From SKZT01 sp964478625 (GTDB taxonomy: Bacteria; Desulfobacterota; Desulfobacteria; Desulfobacterales; SKZT01), in the NCBI GenBank assembly GCA_964478625.1, contig CAYZJH010000092.1, forward strand, positions 1 through 13,101: DNA of 13,101 nt, written 5' to 3'. Positions 1-5,444 of this stretch are shown in pieces. The translations under genes were made by a program, and so were the position numbers. The notes under the pieces are model-generated. The model searched no databases and was not told where the DNA came from. It saw only the letters and a program-made list of their open reading frames with translations. The stretch's first letter is position 1. Each line of letters begins with the position of its first letter.

Positions 1-345
1 ATGTTAAAATCAGGCTATATTGAAAAGTTGCATCCCTTAGCCTGACGGCTATGGGATTTAGGGGGATTTTCAAATCCCCCCCGGCCCCCCTTTTTCAAAG
101 GGGGGAGTTGTAGCTTGTCCTTTTTTCAAAGGGGGGAGCGGTAGCTTGTCCCTTTTTCAAAGGGGGGAGCAGTTACTTGTCGGTTTGGGCTCGGCGCACC
201 GAGTGGGATGGTTACAAAAAAATTGCAACATTTTTAAGAACCTTCAGAAAAATATTCTTGGTGTTGTAAGGTCTGCTGAACAGTTTCGACTAAATTCCAG
301 TAAAGTCTTATTGGCGAAGTCCTGTTATCCGAAAGGAGAGGGTAC
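1..345. other. Intergenic region with hairpins and tandem repeats
   Basis: No credible gene is seen here. The left part carries two perfect 9-bp inverted repeats: 61-69 with 72-80 (GGGGGATTT/AAATCCCCC) and 85-93 with 97-105 (CCCCCCTTT/AAAGGGGGG). The tandem repeat described separately follows. A small hairpin, CTCGG-CGCA-CCGAG, lies at 190-203. The remaining 140 bases up to the first gene are AT-richer and should contain its promoter, but I cannot name a convincing -35/-10 pair. A TTG-started reading frame across 146-349 is judged an artefact of the repeats. Confidence 0.6.
90..181. repeat. Three tandem 31-bp repeat units
   Basis: Three head-to-tail units (90-119, 120-150, 151-181) share a core of a T run, CAAA and six Gs, then AG, a short variable stretch and a TTGTC end. 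The CAAAGGGGGG core starts at 96, 127 and 158, an exact 31-base period. The first unit's core also pairs with the C run just upstream to form a hairpin. C-run/T-run/CAAA/G-run elements are common dispersed intergenic repeats in Desulfobacterota genomes (general recollection, not searched). They may also act as transcription terminators for whatever lies left of the window. Confidence 0.8.
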
Positions 346-666
346 ATGATGAGAGTTCGTTATGAAAAACTGGACAACGCTTTTGAACTCGACCATGTCA
401 TTTTTTGGAGCAATCTCAGCCGGTTGAATAACCTGTTGGTGATTATGAATATCAGCATGTTTTTCCTCACCGGTCTGGTGGCCAAAGGGTATTTTTATAC
501 ATTTTATTCTTTGATCATTTTAAGTATTGTCAGTGTGGGCCTTCTCATTCCGACAACACTGATTCGAAGTCTTTGGTATTATTGTTTCTATTTCGTTTTA
601 GAACTCATGGGGCTTTATTTTTTGGTTGCCAGTATTGCTTACTGGGTGAATAATGGTTTTGGATAG
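346..666 (+). CDS. Small three-helix membrane protein of unknown function
   Basis: This 106-residue protein is not recognised as a named family. Hydropathy by eye shows three membrane segments: about residues 29-47, 51-70 and 74-101, the last possibly bent. A charged N-terminal stretch (residues 1-20) precedes them and there is no cleavable signal peptide. Two Met codons are adjacent (346 and 349). A strong ribosome-binding site, AAAGGAGAG (about 332-340), sits seven bases upstream and supports this start. The gene lies 75 bases ahead of the papain-fold hydrolase gene on the same strand, so the two may be co-transcribed. The coding call rests on the good ribosome-binding site, coherent membrane topology and position; the function is unknown. 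Confidence 0.75.
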   Translation: MMRVRYEKLDNAFELDHVIFWSNLSRLNNLLVIMNISMFFLTGLVAKGYFYTFYSLIILSIVSVGLLIPTTLIRSLWYYCFYFVLELMGLYFLVASIAYWVNNGFG

Positions 667-741
667 TGCGGCAGAAAGTGATCAATGGCCGGCAAAGCCT
701 GATGTCTTTAAATTAAAAGGTTTGGAAAAAGAAATTCAGTC

Positions 742-1584
742 ATGTCAGACAAAACCGAAAAACGTTCAGGCAAACTGATAGAGCATATTGCCGGAACTCT
801 GCTTAAACGGATGGAAATGCCTATCCCATCTTATGAAAAACGTATAATCAACAATATGGCAAATCTTTACAAAGAAATCCGTGTGGGTGATGTGGTGCTG
901 GTTGAAGGCCGATCGAGGATAAGCCGGGTCATACAGTTGTTCACAAAAAGTTCATGGAGCCACTCCGCCTTTTATATCGGAGACCAGCTGAAAGATTCCG
1001 GTGTTGGCGGGGCTGAGAAATGGAAAAATGACCTTCATGGAGCTGATGAAACAGATCTTCGGCATATGTTGATTGAAGCCAATGCCGAAAATGGTGTGAC
1101 GGCCGTTCCTTTAAGTAAATACAAAGACCAGAACATGAGAATATGCCGGCCGTTTGGTATTTCCCTGGAAGATCTGAGAACAGTCGTTGATGACGTTGTC
1201 GATAATTTAGGGAAACACTATGACCACGAAAATTTAGTGGATCTAGCCCTGCTCCTTCTTCCTTCATTTTTAAATCCTTTTAAAAAACGAACCATTCATG
1301 CATGCTTAGGCGGATGCACCGAATACCAGGTAATTTGTTCAGGTATGATCGCCAAAGCATTCCAAAAAGTGGGTTATCCAATCGTACCGGAATTGGTGTT
1401 GGAATCGGATGTGGAAAGCCCACTGATGAACAATCCTTATGGATCGAGGCTCATTATGCGCCATTATTCTCAAATTGTTCCAAGGGATTTTGACCTGAGC
1501 CCAAATTTCGAGATTATCAAATACAATATTATCAGTCTGGATGGATTTAACTACAAAACGATCTGGGCTGAAAAACCGGTTTAA
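742..1584 (+). CDS. YiiX/NlpC-P60-like papain-fold cysteine hydrolase
   Basis: The 280-residue protein resembles the permuted papain-like family (YiiX/YaeF, LRAT/NlpC-P60 superfamily), which comprises cysteine amidases or acyltransferases acting on peptides or lipids. The visible signature is 'RVGDVVLVEG' at about residues 47-56, the 'WSHSAFYIG' strand carrying the candidate catalytic His74, a supporting acidic residue in 'LIEANAENG' (Glu112), and the nucleophile Cys199 in 'YQVICSGMIAKAF'. His before Cys is the circularly permuted order expected for this family. About 45 N-terminal residues precede the domain. I see no signal peptide, so it is probably cytoplasmic or membrane-associated. The ribosome-binding site is weak (GGAAAAAGAA) but well placed. 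It precedes the arsenosugar-type pair by 40 bases and may share its transcript. Substrate unknown. Confidence 0.8.
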   Translation: MSDKTEKRSGKLIEHIAGTLLKRMEMPIPSYEKRIINNMANLYKEIRVGDVVLVEGRSRISRVIQLFTKSSWSHSAFYIGDQLKDSGVGGAEKWKNDLHGADETDLRHMLIEANAENGVTAVPLSKYKDQNMRICRPFGISLEDLRTVVDDVVDNLGKHYDHENLVDLALLLLPSFLNPFKKRTIHACLGGCTEYQVICSGMIAKAFQKVGYPIVPELVLESDVESPLMNNPYGSRLIMRHYSQIVPRDFDLSPNFEIIKYNIISLDGFNYKTIWAEKPV

Positions 1585-1624
1585 ACTTTGTGGGTGCAAC
1601 AATCAACAGGGAGGCTAAATCAAA

Positions 1625-1957
1625 ATGGGCAATTATTATGAATCCGAAGATCTGGAAAAGTTTCAGGATATTTCTCGTGTCAATAAAACTCTGGGAGATC
1701 ATTTTTTTTCCTATTACGGGCATGTTATGGCTGCGGGTGCCTTGAGCGAAAGGGAAAAAGCCCTTATCGCCCTGGCGGTAGCCCACGCCCTTAAATGTCC
1801 TTACTGCATTGATGCTTACACCAAAACCTGTCTTGAAAAAGGCGCAGATGAGGAACAGATGAACGAAGCGGTTCATGTGGCTGCGGCAATGGCTGCGGGC
1901 ATTACTCTGGTTCATGGTGTCCAGATGATGAATAAAATTGATGAAACCCTTGTTTAG
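1625..1957 (+). CDS. AhpD/carboxymuconolactone-decarboxylase-like protein, arsenosugar-cluster type
   Basis: This 110-residue all-helical protein belongs to the carboxymuconolactone decarboxylase/AhpD superfamily. The core motif is 'HALKCPYCIDAYT', with the redox pair Cys58 and Cys61, preceded by 'LSEREKALIALAVAHA' and followed by a Gly/Ala-rich helix pair typical of the fold. Family members use the CxxC pair in peroxidase or disulfide chemistry. A version of this protein is usually encoded next to ArsS and is annotated as the arsenosugar biosynthesis-associated peroxidase-like protein; its exact role there is unproven as far as I know. A ribosome-binding site (AGGGAGGC, about 1608-1615) supports the ATG. 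Only nine bases separate its stop from arsS, so an operon is very likely. Confidence 0.88.
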   Translation: MGNYYESEDLEKFQDISRVNKTLGDHFFSYYGHVMAAGALSEREKALIALAVAHALKCPYCIDAYTKTCLEKGADEEQMNEAVHVAAAMAAGITLVHGVQMMNKIDETLV

Positions 1958-1966
1958 GAATTAACC

Positions 1967-2953
1967 ATGAAAGCACATGAACAATTGGAAATACTCTCCA
2001 AAAAAGTCGAATCCTTTTCCGATCTGATTTGTGACCATACGGAAAATGGCCGCAAATTCTCGGCAAGCACTATGAAAACATTGCAAATCAATGTCGGGAA
2101 AAAATGCAACCAGTCATGCAGGCATTGTCATGTGGGAGCTTCACCCATCCGAACCGAAGCCATGACCCGTGAAACAGTCGATGCGTGTCTTGGCATTATT
2201 TCCAAAGTTCATGAAATCGAAACCATAGATATCACTGGCGGGGCACCGGAAATGAACCCTTATTTCACCTATCTTGTGGAGCAATCCGTGAACCTGGGTA
2301 AAAAGGTCATTGACCGGTGTAACCTCACTATCCTGGAAGAGCCCGGGTTTGAATATCTGTATGAATTTCTTGCCGGAAATCATGTTGAAGTTGTCGCGTC
2401 ACTTCCGCATTTCAGGAAAAATTACACGGACAGGCAAAGAGGTCCAGGAGTTTATGACAAATCGATCCGCGCGCTAAAACGACTTAACCGACTTGGTTAT
2501 GGGTATGATAAAATATTAAATCTCGTATACAATCCTGTGGGAATGTATCTTTCCGCTCCTCAAAAACAGCTTGAACGGGAGTTTAAGGAATATCTTGCCG
2601 AACAATACGATATCCGTTTCAATTCTCTTTTTTGCATCAACAATATGCCCATCGACGGTTTTTTCAAGGCACTCATGAAAGTCGGCAAGCTGGAACAGTA
2701 CATGATCCTATTAAGAAAATCTTTCAATTCCGCCACCCTGGAGGGTCTCATGTGCCGGCATCAGCTTTCGGTGAGCCATGACGGGTATCTTTATGACTGT
2801 GATTTCAACCAGATGCTTTCTTTGGGATGTTTGGGACATATCAGTTCTTTCGATTATGATAAGGTAATCAAAAGAAAGATAGTCACGGCAAATCATTGTT
2901 ACGGGTGCACTGCCGGGGCAGGATCAAGTTGCGGAGGAGAAATCAGCAGATAA
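1967..2953 (+). CDS. arsS: Arsenosugar biosynthesis radical SAM protein ArsS (cysteine form)
   Basis: The 328-residue protein is a radical SAM enzyme. The [4Fe-4S]-SAM cluster motif CX3CX2C is at Cys47, Cys51 and Cys54 ('CNQSCRHCH'), followed by 'DITGGAPEMNP' (about 88-98), the SAM-binding GGE-like segment. The C-terminal half has further cysteines (263, 278, 288) and ends in 'HCYGCTAGAGSSCGG' (Cys311, Cys314, Cys322), a hallmark of the ArsS family. That family is proposed to transfer the adenosyl moiety of SAM to dimethylarsenic in arsenosugar formation. Many relatives are selenoproteins with Sec near the C-terminus; here the codon for the last cysteine is TGC, so this copy is a Cys form. 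It is paired with the AhpD-like gene and followed by a strong terminator. No arsM-type methyltransferase is in the window. Confidence 0.9.
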   Translation: MKAHEQLEILSKKVESFSDLICDHTENGRKFSASTMKTLQINVGKKCNQSCRHCHVGASPIRTEAMTRETVDACLGIISKVHEIETIDITGGAPEMNPYFTYLVEQSVNLGKKVIDRCNLTILEEPGFEYLYEFLAGNHVEVVASLPHFRKNYTDRQRGPGVYDKSIRALKRLNRLGYGYDKILNLVYNPVGMYLSAPQKQLEREFKEYLAEQYDIRFNSLFCINNMPIDGFFKALMKVGKLEQYMILLRKSFNSATLEGLMCRHQLSVSHDGYLYDCDFNQMLSLGCLGHISSFDYDKVIKRKIVTANHCYGCTAGAGSSCGGEISR

Positions 2954-2959
2954 AATAAG

Positions 2960-3000
2960 AATATTCGGGAAGTCGTATAACTTCTTCCCGAATATTTTTT
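2960..3000. terminator. Rho-independent terminator between convergent genes
   Basis: A perfect 13-bp inverted repeat (2960-2972 with 2984-2996, AATATTCGGGAAG/CTTCCCGAATATT) with an 11-base loop is followed on the + strand by a run of six Ts ending at 3000. It starts seven bases after the arsS stop codon, so it should terminate the arsS transcript. On the minus strand the hairpin is followed by a shorter T-containing tract, so it may also serve the convergent gene ending at 3011. Confidence 0.92.
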
Positions 3001-3010
3001 GAGGTTTATG

Positions 3011-3433
3011 TTATTGGATACCAGCCGATAGCGCTCCCACCATGTTTTTCATATCTGTCGGATCTCCGGTCGGATGAAGCACCACCATGATCATCTCCCA
3101 CTTTCCAAAAGGTGATTCGCTTAACTCGGCGGAATAGGTGCCATTTCCATATGAATCTGTTTTAAACATATAGGGCGGTTGCCCTGCACCAGCTTCATGC
3201 TTTTTGGGCTTAGTGTTGACAAACCATGCGGTATAAACCGAATTGCTTTTAAGACCTCTGGCCTCGATTTCAATGTGTGAATCGGTGATAACAAGTGTTC
3301 CGCTTGCACCAGGATGTTGAGGGGTTGCCATCAAAGAAATGCTGTTTTCCGCTTGATAACCAAAAGAATGGGTTGCAAGGGCTAAGAAAACAACAGCGAT
3401 TACCAAAATGGTCATTTTTTTAACTGTAATCAT
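3011..3433 (-). CDS. Exported 140-residue protein of unknown function
   Basis: The protein starts with a typical Sec signal peptide: positive MITVKK, a hydrophobic stretch at about 8-21, and probable cleavage near residue 25 before 'YQAEN'. The mature part of about 115 residues contains no Cys and looks like a small beta-sandwich, with segments 'SGTLVITDSHIEIEARGL', 'VYTAWFVNTKP', 'DSYGNGTYSAELSESPFG' and 'WEMIMVVLHPTGDP'. I do not recognise a named family. A GGAGG ribosome-binding site six bases upstream fixes the ATG. Upstream, on the same strand, lie a leader hairpin and an ECF-type promoter (TGTAAG-N16-CGAC) matching the one ahead of the selenoprotein gene at 4797. It probably belongs to the regulon of the adjacent sigma factor. 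Convergent with arsS. Confidence 0.85.
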   Translation of the reverse strand: MITVKKMTILVIAVVFLALATHSFGYQAENSISLMATPQHPGASGTLVITDSHIEIEARGLKSNSVYTAWFVNTKPKKHEAGAGQPPYMFKTDSYGNGTYSAELSESPFGKWEMIMVVLHPTGDPTDMKNMVGALSAGIQ

Positions 3434-3453
3434 CGTGATCCTCCAAGTTTATA

Positions 3454-3484
3454 TGAAAGAACGATATGTTATTTTGTTCTTTCA
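3454..3484 (-). promoter_or_regulatory. Leader hairpin upstream of the exported-protein gene
   Basis: A perfect 9-bp inverted repeat (TGAAAGAAC/GTTCTTTCA) with a 13-base AT-rich loop sits in the predicted 5' leader, about ten bases before the GGAGG ribosome-binding site of the gene ending at 3011. It has no following T run in the minus direction, so it is not an obvious terminator. An mRNA-stability or translation-control element is possible but unproven. Confidence 0.5.
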
Positions 3485-3600
3485 GGGTTTGTTGTGCCCG
3501 GAAGGGCATAGATGGCATTTAAAAAGGTTTAATATTACCGTTAATGCATCTCCAAACAAATCTTATTAGTATACTTTGAGACGCCCTTTTAATTCCCATA

Positions 3601-3626
3601 GTCGTTTCAAAGTTCCAATACTTACA
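3601..3626 (-). promoter_or_regulatory. ECF-type promoter for the exported-protein gene
   Basis: On the minus strand, TGTAAG (3626-3621) and CGAC (3604-3601) are separated by 16 bases. This is the geometry and near-sequence of ECF sigma promoters such as the TGTAAC/CGAC consensus known for Bacillus SigX. The first ten bases, TGTAAGTATT, are identical to the element at 4730-4739. The predicted transcript start near 3594 gives a leader of about 160 bases. The function is inferred from the duplicated motif and the neighbouring sigma gene. Confidence 0.7.
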
Positions 3627-3732
3627 AAGATTCTTCATGAGTTGATTTATTTCCAACATATTGATATTGGAAAAAACAACGGCAATCGGATGTATTCTCA
3701 GATCAAGCTTTTCATTAAATCGACATGAGCTT

Positions 3733-4305
3733 ATGGATGATCAGGTAACCTTGAACCCGGAAAGCTGGGTGGACCAATATGGGGATATGCTTTTTCAATT
3801 CGCTTACTCAAGAGTTGGAAAGGCTGATGTAGCCGAAGAATTGGTTCAGGAAACCTTTCTGGCTGCTATTAGAGCACAAAAAAAGTTCGAAGGCAGGTCC
3901 ACCGAAAAAACATGGCTCTATTCTATCTTAAAGCATAAAATTATTGATCACTTCAGAAACAAAAAAAAATATGTGAAAAATACAAATGACAAAGACCATT
4001 TGGATATAACGGATCAAATATTCGATGAAAACGGAAATTGGTCCATGCGGCCTGCAAGCTGGAATGTCGATCCCATGGATGCCTATGAACAAAAAGAATT
4101 TCTGGACATTTTTTATCAATGTCTATCGGAAGTCCCCAAACGGATAGCCGATGCTTTTGTTTACAGAGAAATCGACGGGTTAAGCACGGATGAAATTTGT
4201 AAGGTTTTGAATATCACAACGTCTAATTTCTGGGTCATGATTTATCGTGCACGGATGATATTGCGACGTTGTATCGATATTTCATGGATTAAGGATTCAG
4301 AATAA
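3733..4305 (+). CDS. ECF-family RNA polymerase sigma factor
   Basis: This is a group 4 sigma factor of 190 residues. Region sigma-2 spans about 13-80 ('QYGDMLFQFAYSRVG', 'DVAEELVQETFLAAI', 'FEGRSTEKTWLYSILKHKII'). An acidic linker with 'DENGNW' follows, and region sigma-4 spans about 124-182 ('LSEVPKRIADAFVYREIDGL', 'STDEICKVLNITTSNFWVMI', 'YRARMILRRC', a helix-turn-helix). The frame is open from 3661 (TTG), but homology begins after the ATG at 3733, which gives a normal ECF length. The upstream ribosome-binding site is poor (GAG four bases before), so the start is moderately uncertain. The anti-sigma gene follows 12 bases downstream. The two flanking exported-protein genes share a matching ECF-type promoter. 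I find no such motif in front of this gene, so autoregulation is not supported. Confidence 0.9.
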   Translation: MDDQVTLNPESWVDQYGDMLFQFAYSRVGKADVAEELVQETFLAAIRAQKKFEGRSTEKTWLYSILKHKIIDHFRNKKKYVKNTNDKDHLDITDQIFDENGNWSMRPASWNVDPMDAYEQKEFLDIFYQCLSEVPKRIADAFVYREIDGLSTDEICKVLNITTSNFWVMIYRARMILRRCIDISWIKDSE

Positions 4306-4317
4306 GGTGGTGCCGGG

Positions 4318-4581
4318 ATGAAGCACTGGATGTTTTGCTGCAAGGATGTTTCAAAAAAAATTTCAGAGTCGATGGATCAAAATCTGCCGTTTCGTCATCG
4401 CATGTTTATCCGCATCCATTTGATGATGTGTAAATACTGCGCCCGATTTAAGAATCAACTGATGATGCTGAGGAAATTGAGCCGTTTGGAAACCATTTCA
4501 GCCGAAGAACCGATCCCACCAATTGTTTTATCCATGGAAGCACGGGAGAGAATAAAAAAATCCCTGAGAGCCTTTTCTTAA
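4318..4581 (+). CDS. Small soluble zinc-finger anti-sigma factor
   Basis: This 87-residue protein immediately follows the ECF sigma gene and carries the ZAS/zf-HC2 signature HX3CX2C as 'HLMMCKYC' (His34, Cys38, Cys41). An N-terminal helix, 'CKDVSKKISESMDQ', contains Cys7 and Cys8. Such domains wrap around the cognate sigma factor and hold it inactive; in redox-sensing members, oxidation of the zinc-ligand cysteines releases it. No membrane segment is present, so it should act in the cytoplasm. This suggests an intracellular signal, possibly thiol oxidation, though the sequence alone cannot show it. The ribosome-binding site AAGGTGG overlaps the sigma stop codon and lies seven bases before the ATG, implying coupled translation. 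Confidence 0.87.
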   Translation: MKHWMFCCKDVSKKISESMDQNLPFRHRMFIRIHLMMCKYCARFKNQLMMLRKLSRLETISAEEPIPPIVLSMEARERIKKSLRAFS

Positions 4582-4796
4582 ATACACCGTTCCGGAACTG
4601 ATCTAGCCTTCAAGACAGGATAGAGTTTTTCCTCATTGGCCCTTTTCACAAAACTCAATACTATGTGGGGCTCTATTTACCAACCTTTCGCTACGATTTT
4701 TCACTGGTTTATTTTTTCTGCATATTTTCTGTAAGTATTAAATTCGAAATCCGACCAATTGAATAGATTAACCAGTTAAAAAATAAGGTGAAAAAA
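4582..4796 (+). other. Intergenic leader between anti-sigma and selenoprotein genes
   Basis: This AT-rich gap of 215 bases has a 10-bp palindrome (GTTCCGGAAC, 4589-4598) just after the anti-sigma stop, a loose GAGTTTT/AAAACTC inverted repeat further on, and the ECF-type promoter at 4730-4755. No clear intrinsic terminator was seen, so some read-through from the sigma/anti-sigma operon is possible. Confidence 0.55.
4730..4755 (+). promoter_or_regulatory. ECF-type promoter for the DUF3179 selenoprotein gene
   Basis: TGTAAG (4730-4735) and CGAC (4752-4755) are separated by 16 bases, as in the minus-strand element at 3601-3626; TGTAAGTATT is identical in both. The expected start near 4762 gives a leader of about 35 bases before the ATG at 4797. 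Recognition by the adjacent ECF sigma factor is inferred from the paired occurrence. Confidence 0.72.
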
Positions 4797-5444
4797 ATGA
4801 AAATTCATAAAAGCATCATCTTTGTGGTCATGATAACCCTGTCATTTTTTATCAGTCTTGTTCTGATTCAGGTTGCGAATGCTTATGTGTTGCGGGAAGG
4901 CGACCGTACATATATTGTTGACAGAACCGGTGAGAAATGGGATGTCACCCAGGCAAAGGCCATTGGATTTGAACCCCGCCATTTTCGGTTCGGCCTGGGG
5001 CGGCATGCATTCAGTCCTTTGGATGAATCGGATTGGGAGTCAAAACCGACCAAAGGTTTTTCTAATCTCAGGGTTATCGGTGTTTCCAATGGCAAAGATG
5101 CCCATGCATATTCAGTCCAAAAACTTTCCCGCCATGAAACAGCCAATACGATACTTGGAAATGATGCAATTGCGGCGGCATACTGACCTTTGGCCGACCT
5201 GGCGGCTGTGTACAGCCGCGAAATTGACGGCAGGATATTAACACTGGTTCCTTCCGGATGGACCTATAAAAATACGTTCGTTCTTTACGACAAAGAGACA
5301 GAAACGTTATGGTATCCTTACAGGAAAGGCCTCATGGGAATTCGGGGAGTATATTATAAAAGATGGCTGCCCGAAATCTCTTCGACAGATACCTCCTGGC
5401 AAAATTGGGTGAAGCAACATCCGGACTCAAAACTTATGAAATAA
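4797..5444 (+). CDS. Exported DUF3179-like selenoprotein (in-frame UGA read as selenocysteine)
   Basis: Read through the UGA at 5184-5186, this frame gives 215 residues. A signal peptide ends in 'VANA' (cleavage after about Ala29), so the protein is exported. The mature part matches DUF3179: 'SRHETANTILGND', then 'AAAY-U-PLADLAAVYSR', 'IDGRILTLVPSGW', 'FVLYDKETETLWYP' and the closing 'TSWQNWVKQHPDSKLM'. Family members typically have HE..NDTLGG....V.YCPLC; here UGA (residue 130) replaces the first Cys, while the second Cys position is Ala134. The frame resumes without a shift, and family sequence continues directly after the codon. A 7-bp hairpin 15 bases downstream fits a bacterial SECIS. I recall that public annotation also recognises selenoprotein forms of DUF3179. 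The ATG at 4797 is preferred over GTG at 4788, because AAGGTG then sits six bases upstream. The enzymatic role is unknown; a redox function is inferred from Sec. Confidence 0.88.
5184..5234 (+). promoter_or_regulatory. Selenocysteine UGA codon and bacterial SECIS-like hairpin
   Basis: The UGA is at 5184-5186. A perfect 7-bp stem, GCGGCTG (5202-5208) with CAGCCGC (5213-5219), closes a UGUA tetraloop whose G (5210) is 24 bases after the UGA. That matches the usual bacterial rule of an apical-loop G roughly 16-37 bases downstream. Extra lower pairing is possible: GCC 5193-5195 with GGC 5229-5231, and CCT 5187-5189 with AGG 5232-5234. This should recruit SelB and Sec-tRNA. Confidence 0.82.

Larger units (their letters stand above)
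3434..3732. other. Divergent intergenic region with leader hairpin and promoter
   Basis: This stretch separates the exported-protein gene (-) from the sigma-factor gene (+). It holds the minus-strand ECF promoter at 3601-3626 and a long minus-strand leader of about 160 bases. The leader contains a perfect 9-bp hairpin (3454-3462 with 3476-3484) just upstream of the ribosome-binding site and a smaller one at 3495-3508. An imperfect inverted copy of the promoter neighbourhood (about 3570-3592 against 3600-3621) faces the sigma gene, but its spacing does not match the promoter motif. Confidence 0.6.

Noticed and set aside
223..256. Possible sigma-70 promoter TTGCAA...AATATT upstream of the first gene
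   Set aside because: The spacer would be about 22 bases, too long, and no better -10 lies at 16-18 bases.
146..349. A 67-codon + strand reading frame at the left end
   Set aside because: It starts with TTG inside the tandem repeat, has no ribosome-binding site of its own and ends exactly at the start of the well-supported gene at 346.
653..778. A 41-codon + strand frame overlapping the end of one gene and the start of the next
   Set aside because: No ribosome-binding site and no recognisable product; it is best explained as a chance frame across the junction, though a coupling leader peptide cannot be excluded.
3661..3732. TTG at 3661 as the start of the sigma factor
   Set aside because: The added 24 residues do not resemble sigma-2 sequence and no ribosome-binding site precedes the TTG; ATG at 3733 gives the usual family length.
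5184..5186. Reading the TGA as a nonsense mutation creating a pseudogene
   Set aside because: The UGA falls on a conserved Cys column, the frame continues intact for 85 codons with family motifs, a SECIS-like hairpin follows, and the gene keeps its promoter and ribosome-binding site.
4873..5241. Long alternative + strand frame and an antisense frame across the DUF3179 gene
   Set aside because: Both are shadows of the selenoprotein gene: basic, Trp/Met-rich or low-quality translations without ribosome-binding sites or family resemblance.
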